NCBI GenBank assembly: GCA_040877875.1
Contig: JBBDNC010000146.1
Location: 1-64,000 of the forward strand
DNA from: JBBDNC01 sp040877875
Lineage (GTDB): Bacteria > Bacteroidota > Rhodothermia > Balneolales > Balneolaceae
DNA length: 64,000 bases
Direction: 5' to 3'
Made by a program: the position numbers and the translations under genes. Shown here piece after piece: positions 8,541 to 17,355 of the stretch (positions are counted from its first letter, which is position 1; the number at the start of each line of letters is the position of its first letter). The notes below the pieces were generated by a model. The model saw nothing but the letters and a program-made list of their open reading frames with translations, was not told the origin of the DNA and searched no databases.

Positions 8541-10061
8541 TCAAACATCGAATTCAACACCCTGGGCCAGCGGCATGGTATCTCCCCAGTTGATTGTATT
8601 TGTCTGACGCCGCATATAGGCTTTCCAGGCATCGGATCCTGATTCTCGTCCGCCGCCGGTCTCTTTTTCACCCCCGAAGGCGCCGCCGATTTCAGCTCCG
8701 CTCGTCCCGATGTTGATATTTGCAATGCCGCAGTCAGATCCCTTGTGACTCAGAAACTGTTCAACTTCCCGCATGTTGAGACTGAACAGGGCGGAACTGA
8801 GTCCTTGCCGCACACCGTTATGGAACCCGACGGCCTGTTCGAGGTCCTGGTATTTGATCAGGTAGAGGATCGGAGCAAACGTTTCCTCCTGAACGATGTT
8901 GTAATGGTTCTCCACTTCAGCTATGGCGGGGCGGACATAGTGCCCTTCCATATTTTCCAGCACTTCCCCGCCGTAGACGATCTTTCCTCCTTCCCTTTGA
9001 ATTTGTTCAAGGGCTTTTTGCATGGATTGTACGGCTTCCTGGTCAATCAGGGGACCCACAAGGGTCTCTTCCTCCAGGGGATTACCGATGGAAATACTCT
9101 TGTAGATATCCGTAAGGCGGGTTTTGATCTGATCATATACCTCCTGATGGACAATCAGCCTTCGTGTAGAGGTGCATCGCTGGCCCGCGGTTCCGACTGC
9201 ACCGAACACTGAAGCCCGGACAGCCATTTCGATATCCGCATCTTTTGAGATAATGATTGCATTGTTACCTCCCAACTCAAGAATGGTTTTGCCCAGTCTT
9301 TCGGCCACGGTTTTCCCAACCTGGCGTCCCATGGGGATAGAACCGGTTGCTGAAATAAGGGGCAAACGATTGTCGGTCGTCATCCACTCGCCTGCTTCGC
9401 GTCCCCCGGTAATGAAGTTAAAAATCCCTTCGGGCAGATCATTTTTTTCAAGTACCCCTGCAATAATTTTTTGAACCGCTACACTGCAAAGAGGAGTTTT
9501 CTCCGATCCTTTCCAGATGACCACATCTCCGCAAACGGCGGCAATCATTGCGTTCCAGCTATAGACGGCAACCGGGAAGTTAAATGCAGAAATGATTCCG
9601 ACCGGCCCCAGGGGGTGCCACTGTTCATACATTCTGTGATTGGGCCGTTCGGAATGCATGGTTTTTCCATAGAGCATTCTTGACTGTCCGACTGCAAAAT
9701 CACAGATGTCGATCATTTCCTGCACTTCGCCCAGTCCCTCCTGATAGATTTTTCCCATTTCATAACTCACAAGCTTCCCAAGAGCTTCTTTGTTTTTGCG
9801 GAGCTCAAGACCGATTTGACGGACTACTTCCCCCCGTTCGGGAGCAGGCACCATTCGCCAGGTCCGGAAAGCTTCCACAGCCGTTTCAGCCACCCGGTTA
9901 TATTCCTCCGCGGTGGTCAGGCTTACTTCCGCAATGGAAGAACCGTCAATCGGGGTATAACTGGTAATCGATTCAGAATTCGATTTTCCGATGAACGTTC
10001 GGCCGGTGGAAGTGCCGGGGTTCGTTTCTTCCAGGCCAAGGGCTTTTAGAATTTTTTTCAT
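8541..10061 (-). CDS. Aldehyde dehydrogenase, ALDH7 (antiquitin) type
   Basis: A 506-residue NAD(P)+-dependent aldehyde dehydrogenase. Catalytic Cys296 lies in GQRCTSTRRL and the general-base Glu is in ILELGGNNA; the C-terminal GGAFGGEKETGGGRESGSD segment is also conserved. The CTSTRRL and LVGPLID patterns are characteristic of the antiquitin/AmaB group, which oxidises L-2-aminoadipate semialdehyde (in equilibrium with piperideine-6-carboxylate) in lysine degradation. The lysine role rests on subfamily likeness; no lysine aminotransferase is adjacent. Divergent from the TrmH-type gene. No targeting signal. Confidence 0.9.
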   Translation of the reverse strand: MKKILKALGLEETNPGTSTGRTFIGKSNSESITSYTPIDGSSIAEVSLTTAEEYNRVAETAVEAFRTWRMVPAPERGEVVRQIGLELRKNKEALGKLVSYEMGKIYQEGLGEVQEMIDICDFAVGQSRMLYGKTMHSERPNHRMYEQWHPLGPVGIISAFNFPVAVYSWNAMIAAVCGDVVIWKGSEKTPLCSVAVQKIIAGVLEKNDLPEGIFNFITGGREAGEWMTTDNRLPLISATGSIPMGRQVGKTVAERLGKTILELGGNNAIIISKDADIEMAVRASVFGAVGTAGQRCTSTRRLIVHQEVYDQIKTRLTDIYKSISIGNPLEEETLVGPLIDQEAVQSMQKALEQIQREGGKIVYGGEVLENMEGHYVRPAIAEVENHYNIVQEETFAPILYLIKYQDLEQAVGFHNGVRQGLSSALFSLNMREVEQFLSHKGSDCGIANINIGTSGAEIGGAFGGEKETGGGRESGSDAWKAYMRRQTNTINWGDTMPLAQGVEFDV

Positions 10062-10155
10062 CGCTTGTTTTAGAGTTTGATTGTCATTTCCTTTCTTTGA
10101 TGAAATATAGGAGCCCGCAGAGGCTTTCCCAATTTACTTGAGAAAACGATTCCCG

Positions 10156-10314
10156 ATGATCATACATTTTGAGAAAGGACGTCCGGGGGGAAAGGAAATT
10201 ATCAGTTCAAGCAGGGGGGAGCCACTGGAGTCAGATGTCTATTATGACAGGTATCTATTTAAAGGGTTCGGCACACTCACTGTCCATGTCAATTCAGACC
10301 TGATACGCAAATGA
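10156..10314 (+). CDS. Small uncharacterised ORF coupled to the TrmH-type gene
   Basis: A 52-codon frame starting MIIHFEKGRPGG and ending NSDLIRK. Its stop overlaps the downstream methyltransferase ATG in the sequence ATGA, the usual arrangement for translational coupling. Composition is mixed and protein-like rather than low-complexity. No family is recognised and no strong ribosome site precedes it. It could be a genuine small protein, a leader that couples translation, or a chance frame. Confidence 0.35.
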   Translation: MIIHFEKGRPGGKEIISSSRGEPLESDVYYDRYLFKGFGTLTVHVNSDLIRK

Positions 10315-11084
10315 ATAGTCGAAACAAAGCCTCGAATCGTCAGATTAAAAAATGGCGAAAATTACAGCAGGGTAAATACCGGCAGAAAGAAGGATTATTT
10401 CTGGCTGAGGGGGAACGGTGTGTAAGTCAGATTCTGGGTAACAGGGCATTGGTGGTTAAAGAGCTGGTCGTGGATGAAAATTTTGAAATTACCGAACGGA
10501 TTTCGAGTTCAGGGCTTGGAATTTATTCTGTCTCAACGGCCGAATTGGATGAAATTACCGATACGGAAAATCCCCAGGGAATTCTGGCTGTTTGCCGGAT
10601 TCCGGAAGAGAGAGAGCTTGTTGATTTAGCACGGAAATCTGGAATTCTGATTGCTACGGATGAAATTCAGGACCCCGGAAATCTCGGAACGATTCTCCGA
10701 ACGGCTGTCTGGTTCGGTGCGGCCGGACTGCTGGCGGGTAAAGGGAGTGTGGATCCCTGGCATCCGAAAGTGGTTCGGAGTACGGCAGGGGCCACAGGGG
10801 TGTTGCCCATCATAAAAGGGGATTTAAGAAACATGTTAAAGAGTTTGTCTGACGAGGGTTGGGAAATCCTTCTTCTTGACAAGGGGAGGGAATCGGAAAA
10901 TTTACGAGAGGTCAAAAAATTTGAAAAAGCCGTAATTACCGTTGGCAATGAGGCTAAAGGCATCTGTGAGGATCTGTTGGGCGAAGGCTGGAAAACCGTG
11001 AAAATAGGGGGAGAGATGGATGGTGTGGAAAGTTTGAATGCGGCAATTGCTACCGGTATTGCTTTATATCATTTCTGCAGGTGA
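10311..11084 (+). CDS. TrmH/SpoU-family RNA 2'-O-methyltransferase
   Basis: A 257-residue SPOUT methyltransferase that places a methyl group on the 2'-O of an RNA ribose using SAM. The N-terminal substrate-binding part has KYRQKEGLFLAEGERCV. The catalytic part has the three SPOUT motifs: EIQDPGNLGTILRTA (with the conserved Asn and Arg), TVGNEAKG, and MDGVESLNAAIATGIALY. Length and layout match RlmB/TsnR-like rRNA methyltransferases, but the target nucleotide is unknown. It may follow a 52-codon ORF through an ATGA overlap. Convergent with murI. Confidence 0.9.
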   Translation: MNSRNKASNRQIKKWRKLQQGKYRQKEGLFLAEGERCVSQILGNRALVVKELVVDENFEITERISSSGLGIYSVSTAELDEITDTENPQGILAVCRIPEERELVDLARKSGILIATDEIQDPGNLGTILRTAVWFGAAGLLAGKGSVDPWHPKVVRSTAGATGVLPIIKGDLRNMLKSLSDEGWEILLLDKGRESENLREVKKFEKAVITVGNEAKGICEDLLGEGWKTVKIGGEMDGVESLNAAIATGIALYHFCR

Positions 11085-11176
11085 CTCCCTCCCTTCGCCT
11101 CTATCCGATTCGCCCAGCCTTTTTTAAGATTAAATGAATCACCTGAAAAGAAAGCGATAGATTGCCGGGAGTTTCA

Positions 11177-11989
11177 TTAGTCGGGATCGACGATTTCGAC
11201 GTGGTCAATTTTTCGTCCCAAAAAACGCTCTGCGAGTTCCTGGAAGCGCTGGGGACGGTCACTGACGTAGCATTGAAACCGGCCATCTGAAGTGGAGGGA
11301 TTGACAAGGTTCAAAGTTTTGAGTGCTGTTTTTGCCGAGGAAGCGATGGCGTCGGCTGAATCAATGATTTCGAGAGGATGACTTTTAAATAGTGTCCGGA
11401 TGGAAGACTTGAAGAGAGGATAATGTGTACATCCCAGGATCAACGTCCGGACTCCGTTATTCCGGAAAGGACTTAAATAGATGTCAAGGGCTTTCATGGC
11501 AACCTCATTATCGATCCATCCTTCTTCTGCCAGCGGGACTAAAAGCGGACATGCTTTTGAAATGACATCTATGTCAGGGTTCTTCTTTTTCAACGCATTT
11601 TCATAGGCGTTCGACCCGATGGTTGCAAGGGTGCCGATGACTCCAATACTGTTTGAACCTGTATCTATTGCGGTCTTCGTACCGGCTTCAATAACATCCA
11701 AAACCGGGGTCTTTCCGGCAATATTTTCAACAGTTTCGCGGGCCACAGCGGATACGGTATTACAGGCGATGAGGATTATTTTAACATTGTGTTGCAGCAG
11801 AAAACGGGTAATCTGGCTTGCATACCGTTGAATAACCTGGCCGGACTTAATGCCGTAGGGAACTCTTGCCGTATCCCCGAAATAAATGATATCCTCATTC
11901 GGCAGTTTGTCCATCACAGCTTTTGCAACGGTGAGTCCGCCGATTCCTGAGTCGAAAATGCCAATGGGTGATGTAGGATTGGAAGCCAT
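11177..11989 (-). CDS. murI: Glutamate racemase
   Basis: A 270-residue cofactor-independent racemase that makes D-glutamate for peptidoglycan. The start SPIGIFDSGIGGLTV and the two catalytic cysteine motifs ACNTVSA and LGCTHYPL are intact. Length is normal. Two bases upstream of the ATG an inverted-repeat element begins (11992-12217), so the native promoter region is occupied by repeat sequence and transcription may now start inside it. No operon partner is visible downstream in its direction. Confidence 0.95.
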   Translation of the reverse strand: MASNPTSPIGIFDSGIGGLTVAKAVMDKLPNEDIIYFGDTARVPYGIKSGQVIQRYASQITRFLLQHNVKIILIACNTVSAVARETVENIAGKTPVLDVIEAGTKTAIDTGSNSIGVIGTLATIGSNAYENALKKKNPDIDVISKACPLLVPLAEEGWIDNEVAMKALDIYLSPFRNNGVRTLILGCTHYPLFKSSIRTLFKSHPLEIIDSADAIASSAKTALKTLNLVNPSTSDGRFQCYVSDRPQRFQELAERFLGRKIDHVEIVDPD

Positions 11990-11991
11990 AG

Positions 11992-12217
11992 CCTGAATTA
12001 TTCACAAATTTTAAGAAATAATAATTTAAGTTTAATTAAAACAGCAATTTACATTTATTCATGTTATTGAACTCAATTTTCGTCTGGGCTACTCTGCGAA
12101 ATTTAACTGTGTGCTGCGTTGTCCCGGAAATGGTCTGCTCAACGTACTTAGGTACGTTTCCTCCCCCATTTCCGGGACGCCTTGCCCACAGCCAAATTTC
12201 TAGGTGAATAATCCAGG
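11992..12217. repeat. Nested inverted-repeat element upstream of murI
   Basis: The outer ends are 14-nt inverted repeats: CCTGAATTATTCAC at 11992-12005 and GTGAATAATCCAGG at 12204-12217, one mismatch. Inside, 12098-12200 forms a long imperfect hairpin in which GTCCCGGAAATGG pairs with CCATTTCCGGGAC and the flanks also pair (GAAATTT with AAATTTC). At the centre AACGTAC, TTAG, GTACGTT (12141-12158) forms a perfect small hairpin. No coding capacity. This resembles a MITE or a large REP-type palindrome; no transposase is nearby. It begins 2 bp from the murI start codon. Confidence 0.7.
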
Positions 12218-12300
12218 ATAGAAAGATATTAAATGCGTAGTCAACGCAGGGGAAAGTAGAAAAAGAGCAACTGAGAAGAAATAAATTTAAAAACAACCAA

Positions 12301-12460
12301 GTGTCGTGTCAACCATACTCTTATGGGACCAAGTCTGTCTCTTTTTCCTTCTGGCTTCTTTAAAACACCGGTGCGTAGCTACGGCTATGCACCGGTGTTT
12401 TGCATTGCCAGAAGAAAAAATCTCCGCGACTTATCCCATATCGCATGGTTGACACGACAC
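12301..12460. repeat. 160-bp long-hairpin element
   Basis: A single inverted repeat spanning exactly 160 bp. The ends are perfect for 16 nt (GTGTCGTGTCAACCAT and its complement). Pairing continues in blocks (ATGGGA, AAGTC, CTTCTGGC) to a perfect 13-bp inner stem, AAAACACCGGTGC (12362-12374) with its complement (12389-12401), capped by a TAGC/GCTA mini-stem. No coding capacity and no clear target duplication. It lies 43 bp downstream of the LacI-type gene and may end its transcript, but size and blocky mismatches suit a mobile palindrome. Confidence 0.7.
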
Positions 12461-12502
12461 TAGCCGTTTTCCGGGCTACCTGAATTTCGCTTCTTCGGTT
12501 TT

Positions 12503-13585
12503 TCAGGTCACCGCTTCGGAAGCGTATGAACTGTCGGGTTTTTTGATCCGGGAGGAGGATGCCCGTACAATCAGTTGGGGGTTTAACAAGGTTTTTCTCG
12601 GTGTAAAATCATCCTCATTCGAATTTACCTGGTCGAGGAAAAGCTGGGCTGCAAAATTACCCATTCGCTTGGTATGCTGATCCAGGGAAGTCAGCCCGGG
12701 CTCAATCACCGAACATGAAAAGTCGTTGCTGTATCCTACCAGGGCAATCTCGTCCGGGATGCTAATGCCTTGTTCCTTAAAAGTTTGAATCGCCCCCATC
12801 GCTGCAAAATCACTGGAAGAGAAGACGCCGTCAGGGGTCTGTGGTAATTGAAGTAACTGGTTGCCGAGTTTATTCCCGGTTTTAAGTATTCGGTCCGTAT
12901 CCCGGATGAGGTCGGATTCGATGATAAGGTCTTCATCGACCTCCAGGTTGTGCTCCTTGAGGGCATCCCGGTATCCCTTGAGACGGTCTTTATAGATGTT
13001 AATATGCTGGCGTCCGGAGAAATGCGCAATACGCTTACAACCCTGTTCAATAAGATGCGTCACCGCTTTATAGGCACCCAGGTAGTCGTCCGTTACTACG
13101 GCATTTGCATCGAGTGATTCACTGACCCGGTCATAGAGAACGAGGGGGACTCCACGATTTTTAATTTTTTCAAAATGAGAAATATCCGTGGTTTCCTTGG
13201 CAATGGATGCAATAATTCCATCTACCTGAATCTGCAGCAGTGCATCTATATTCAACTGTTCTTTCAGGAATTGATCGTCCGACTGACAGATAATCAGGTT
13301 GTATCCTTCTTCCCGGATTACTTCCTCGATTCCTCTGATTACAGACGCAAAAAAATGCCGGTCGGAAGTAGGTACGATCACTCCGATTATATTGCTTTTC
13401 CCCTTTCTCAACGCGGCTGCAATATTATTAGGCTGATAGTTGAGTTTTTCAACCATCTTCCAAACGGCTTCTTTTGTTGAGTCACTAATCCTGGGGTGGT
13501 TCTTGAGGGCCCTTGAAACCGTTGATGCTGTAACGTTCAGTTCCCTGGCAATATCCGAGATAGTGGTTCTTTTCTTTTTATTCAT
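12503..13585 (-). CDS. LacI-family transcriptional regulator
   Basis: A 360-residue LacI/GalR regulator. The helix-turn-helix opens with TISDIARELNVTASTVSRAL, followed by the hinge helix YQPNNIAAALRKGKSN and a periplasmic-binding-like effector domain (IIGVIVPTSDRHFF onward, DGIIASIAKE, GYSNDFSCSVIEPGLTS). It should bind palindromic operators with a central CG and release on binding a sugar or sugar acid. It is divergent from susC across 796 bp and probably controls the carbohydrate locus. The ATG at 13585 is preferred over the preceding TTG. Candidate operators are listed at 14220, 30304, 34196 and 35902. Confidence 0.92.
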   Translation of the reverse strand: MNKKKRTTISDIARELNVTASTVSRALKNHPRISDSTKEAVWKMVEKLNYQPNNIAAALRKGKSNIIGVIVPTSDRHFFASVIRGIEEVIREEGYNLIICQSDDQFLKEQLNIDALLQIQVDGIIASIAKETTDISHFEKIKNRGVPLVLYDRVSESLDANAVVTDDYLGAYKAVTHLIEQGCKRIAHFSGRQHINIYKDRLKGYRDALKEHNLEVDEDLIIESDLIRDTDRILKTGNKLGNQLLQLPQTPDGVFSSSDFAAMGAIQTFKEQGISIPDEIALVGYSNDFSCSVIEPGLTSLDQHTKRMGNFAAQLFLDQVNSNEDDFTPRKTLLNPQLIVRASSSRIKKPDSSYASEAVT

Positions 13586-14381
13586 CAAATAATGGAGTTT
13601 GGGTAATCTATATAATAGAAGAACAGGCGTATTGGGGATATAAAATTTTTCAATCGAACGAACCTAATAATACTTTTTTACTTACTATTTCAGCACCTAA
13701 AGAAAGCAAAATAATAATTTATTTGAAAAGAAGTGTTTTTTGGGTGTCTGGAGTTCTTCCAGCCCTTTCCTGAGAGGTGTTTAAAAACGAATGTTTCCCG
13801 GTTCATTATCAGCATTTTGAAATAACGTTTGCATTCCGATATTGTGAATTTTATCGGTATAATGATCGATTAATAACGGTTCAAGAGTGACGATAGAATC
13901 AAATTTTAACACAAATTTCCATTTATTAGTTCTGTGTGAATTCTCTTCTGTGGATAGAGGGAATGGTTTCATTCAGGTTTTAAATGCAAAGACATATATC
14001 TGAAATTATCTATTATCATCCTTTATTAGCCTGTTGAAGGCTAATATTTATTCTCTTTACTTCCTCCAGTCCCACTTAGTCAAAAACAAGGAATGCTGTA
14101 TTTTTCCCGCCGGATTTTTAAGAGGTTGAGTTCAACTGGCATCTATAAATGTAAAAAAATGTAAAATATATAAACTGATATTGTAATTGTATTGTGAATT
14201 ATTTCTCTTAGAAAAGTAGTGCAATCGATTACGCAACATGTAATCTGTTCACGTCTTTTGAGCCTGCACCGGCTTCAAAAGCTGAGTTCTGCTGAGAACT
14301 GTCATCCTTTGGGTCATGCAGGAGCAGCCAGTATGAATTTGTAAAATTACAATCACTTAACTTGGTAAGGGATATTGTGTT
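13586..14381. other. Divergent control region between lacI-type gene and susC
   Basis: 796 bp, AT-rich, with no convincing gene. It contains a candidate LacI operator at 14220-14233 and a small hairpin TTAGCC/GGCTAA at 14026-14044. A weaker CG-centred site occurs near 13650 (TCAATCGAACG). A 63-codon minus-strand frame at 13781-13972 has some protein-like character (KWKFVLKFDSIVTLEPLL) but no recognisable family, and may be debris. The unusual length suggests lost genes or a long susC leader. Confidence 0.5.
14220..14233. promoter_or_regulatory. Candidate LacI-family operator upstream of susC
   Basis: TGCAATCGATTACG, a near-palindrome around a central CG with AATCGATT as core, 149 bp before the susC ATG. 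It matches in form the sites before uxaC and the KDPG aldolase. Assignment to the adjacent regulator is inference. Confidence 0.45.
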
Positions 14382-17336
14382 ATGAGAAAAATAAATACGG
14401 TTAAACTGCTGATCTGCTTTCTTGCAGGTGGATTGGTTGGAGTGGGTCTATTTGACTCGGCGCAAGCACAGAATCACACGGTAAGCGGAACGATTATCTC
14501 TTCTGCTGACGGGGAAGCGCTTCCCGGTGTGAATATTGCAGTTAAAGGGACGACAACTGGAACGACTACAAATATTGACGGGGAGTATTCGCTGACTACT
14601 TCATCAGCGAATGATACCCTTGTCTATTCCTATATCGGGTATGAAACCCTGGAAGAACCGATTAACGGCCGGAGTACAATCGATATAGCCCTGGTTCCCC
14701 GTGCAATTGAAGGGGAGGAACTGGTGGTGGTCGGTTATGGAGCCGTTCAACGCCGGGATATTACCGGTTCGGTTACTTCCGTATCGACTCAGGATATTCA
14801 AGAAGTGCCTGTTTCGGATGCCGGACAGGCCTTGCAGGGAAGGGCTGCAGGAGTCGTGGCTCTTTCTGCCGGTAACCGTCCGGGTGAAGGAGTAACGATC
14901 CGTATTCGCGGACGCCGCTCGCTTACGGCCTCAAATGATCCGCTGTTTGTGGTGGATGGAATCCCCCTGGAAGGAAATATCGATGACATCAACCCGAGGG
15001 ATATCGAGTCGATGGAAGTTCTCAAGGATGCCTCGGCTACAGCTATTTACGGTTCCAGGGGAGCGAACGGGGTTATCCTGGTAACAACCCGGCGAGGAGG
15101 GAATCATGCAACTACCGTTTCCTACTCCGGACATACGGGAATTTCGCAGGTATTGGGAACCCCCGATATGATGAGTGGCCCCGAATTTGCAAGGATGAAG
15201 GAGCTGTCAGGTCGAGACTTTACCCCGTCCGAGCAGGATGCGATACAACGCGGAGTATCTACCGACTGGGTCGACTTGCTTCTGGATGAAGGCTACCAGC
15301 ATAACCATCAATTAAGTATTCAGGGCGGAAATGAGAGTACACAGTTTGCTGTATCGGGAAACTTTTTTTTCGAGCAGGGCGTGATCAGTAATCAGGATTT
15401 TAACCGGAATACATTCCGGGTGAACCTGGACCACTCGATTTCCGACCGGTTCAGAATCGGTACATCCACCCAGATTTCAAACCAGGTTCAAAATTGGGGA
15501 TCCAACCCTTACGGACAGGCGCTGGCGACGAATCCGCTGGCCGAACCTTTTGATGATGAGGGGAATCTGATCTACCGGCCGGGCGCCGACCCTCTTATTT
15601 TTAACCCCCTGGCCGACCTGGAAGAAGGAGTGTATTTGGACGAGAGAACACGTCTGAGGGTATTCAGTAATATTTTTGCTGAATACGATCTCCTGGAGAA
15701 CGTAAACTACCGGATGAACTTCGGGCCGGATTTTAAGGACTACCGGCGCGGGGTGTTTCAGGGAAGCCTGACGACCGCCCGCCAGTTCGGGAGCCCTTAT
15801 GCCGAGAAAGAACATAACCGGCAGCTGACCTATACCTTTGAAAATATTCTTACCTATACGGAAGATATAGGAGAAAACCATGCCTTTGATGTGACCGGTC
15901 TTTACAGTATCCAGTCCTCAACCGAAGAGTGGTCGGATGTGTCAGCATCAGAACTGCCGTATGAGCATCAGAAGTTCCACAACATCGGAACCGGTGCCCG
16001 CATTGAAGGTCTTGGAAGTGAACTGGAAGAATGGGGAATCATGTCCTTCATGGGGCGCCTCAATTACCGGTTGATGGACCGCTACTTGTTGACGATTACC
16101 GGACGCTATGACGGATCTTCCCGACTTGCGGAAGGGAACAAGTGGGGCTTTTTCCCCTCCGTGGCTCTCGGCTGGCGTATCAACGACGAGGCATTTATGG
16201 CCGACCAGACCCTGTTTTCGGAATTACGGCTTCGGATCAGTTACGGGATAACGGGGAATACAGCCATTGATCCCTATCAAACGAGAGGGGGGTTGTCGAG
16301 AACCAACTATTCGTTTTCTGATGAAGCGGCTTTTGGCTACAGGCCCGGATCCATTGCCAATCCCGAACTACAGTGGGAGAAATCAGCCACAACCAACATC
16401 GGAATTGATTTTGGCTTGTGGGAAGACCGGGTTGCCGGCAGTGTTGAACTTTATGAAACTCATACGACAGACCTGTTGCTCGAGCGGAATATCCCGATTA
16501 CCTCTGGTTTCAATTCCGTGCTTGAAAATATTGGTGAAACCAAGAACAGAGGATTTGAGGTGACACTTGTCACACGTAACATCAGCAATCAGAATTTTAG
16601 CTGGACAACGAATGCCAATTTCTTCGGCAATCGGGAGGAAATTTTGGACTTGTATGGAACAGGTGTTGACGATATAGGTAACGAGTGGTTTATCGGTGAA
16701 CCCCTGACAGTTTGGTACGACTATGATAAATTAGGAATCTGGCAACAGAACGAAGCGGATCAATCGGATCAGTTCGATCTGGAACCCGGTCAGATCAAGG
16801 TTCGGGATATCAATGGCGACGGACGAATTAACGAACAGGATCGGGTTGTCCTGGGTTCAGATATGCCAAACCTTAGCCTGGGTTTGGGTAACCGTTTCCG
16901 ATATAAGGATTTTGATCTTTCAGTATTTTTGTTTGGCAGTTTCGGCCATATGATTTTCAATAATTTCAGAGTCGGAAACAGTACGATGCAGGGACGCTAT
17001 AATAACCTGAACATCGATTACTGGACACCGGATAATCCAACAAACGTCCATCCAAGGCCTGATGGTACTCAAGAACGGCCAATATACGGCGATTCCAGGG
17101 GGTACATGACCGGTGACTTCCTCAAAGTCCGGAATATCCAGTTTGGTTATAATCTTCCGGCAACTTTCATATCCAAAGCCGGAATCCGGTCAGCGCGTGT
17201 CTATGTAAATGCCGAAACACCGTTTGTCTTTTCCAATCTGGAAAATGGAGTGGATCCGGAGCAATATGGAGGGGTAATCGAGGCCAATGTTCCCAGTACC
17301 CGGCTATATACCGTTGGCGTTAATATCAATTTTTAA
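14382..17336 (+). CDS. SusC/RagA-type TonB-dependent outer-membrane transporter
   Basis: A 984-residue importer for oligosaccharides. In order: Sec signal peptide (about 1-29, ending SAQAQ); carboxypeptidase-like regulatory domain (VSGTIISSADGEALPGVNIAVKG region); linker EGEELVVVGYG acting as the TonB-box region; plug domain with DPLFVVDGIPL and ATAIYGSRGANGVILVTT; then the 22-strand barrel to the C-terminal Phe (VGVNINF). Length is typical. Energised by TonB-ExbBD, it pairs with the SusD-like lipoprotein that begins 19 bp downstream. Neighbours point to xylan or glucuronoxylan oligomers as cargo; this is inference from context. A LacI-type operator candidate lies upstream. Confidence 0.95.
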   Translation: MRKINTVKLLICFLAGGLVGVGLFDSAQAQNHTVSGTIISSADGEALPGVNIAVKGTTTGTTTNIDGEYSLTTSSANDTLVYSYIGYETLEEPINGRSTIDIALVPRAIEGEELVVVGYGAVQRRDITGSVTSVSTQDIQEVPVSDAGQALQGRAAGVVALSAGNRPGEGVTIRIRGRRSLTASNDPLFVVDGIPLEGNIDDINPRDIESMEVLKDASATAIYGSRGANGVILVTTRRGGNHATTVSYSGHTGISQVLGTPDMMSGPEFARMKELSGRDFTPSEQDAIQRGVSTDWVDLLLDEGYQHNHQLSIQGGNESTQFAVSGNFFFEQGVISNQDFNRNTFRVNLDHSISDRFRIGTSTQISNQVQNWGSNPYGQALATNPLAEPFDDEGNLIYRPGADPLIFNPLADLEEGVYLDERTRLRVFSNIFAEYDLLENVNYRMNFGPDFKDYRRGVFQGSLTTARQFGSPYAEKEHNRQLTYTFENILTYTEDIGENHAFDVTGLYSIQSSTEEWSDVSASELPYEHQKFHNIGTGARIEGLGSELEEWGIMSFMGRLNYRLMDRYLLTITGRYDGSSRLAEGNKWGFFPSVALGWRINDEAFMADQTLFSELRLRISYGITGNTAIDPYQTRGGLSRTNYSFSDEAAFGYRPGSIANPELQWEKSATTNIGIDFGLWEDRVAGSVELYETHTTDLLLERNIPITSGFNSVLENIGETKNRGFEVTLVTRNISNQNFSWTTNANFFGNREEILDLYGTGVDDIGNEWFIGEPLTVWYDYDKLGIWQQNEADQSDQFDLEPGQIKVRDINGDGRINEQDRVVLGSDMPNLSLGLGNRFRYKDFDLSVFLFGSFGHMIFNNFRVGNSTMQGRYNNLNIDYWTPDNPTNVHPRPDGTQERPIYGDSRGYMTGDFLKVRNIQFGYNLPATFISKAGIRSARVYVNAETPFVFSNLENGVDPEQYGGVIEANVPSTRLYTVGVNINF

Positions 17337-17355
17337 TTGAAAAGGTGTGAGTACA

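Noticed and set aside
13781..13972. 63-codon minus-strand frame upstream of susC
   Set aside because: No family likeness, no ribosome site, and AT-rich surroundings; probably chance or old debris.
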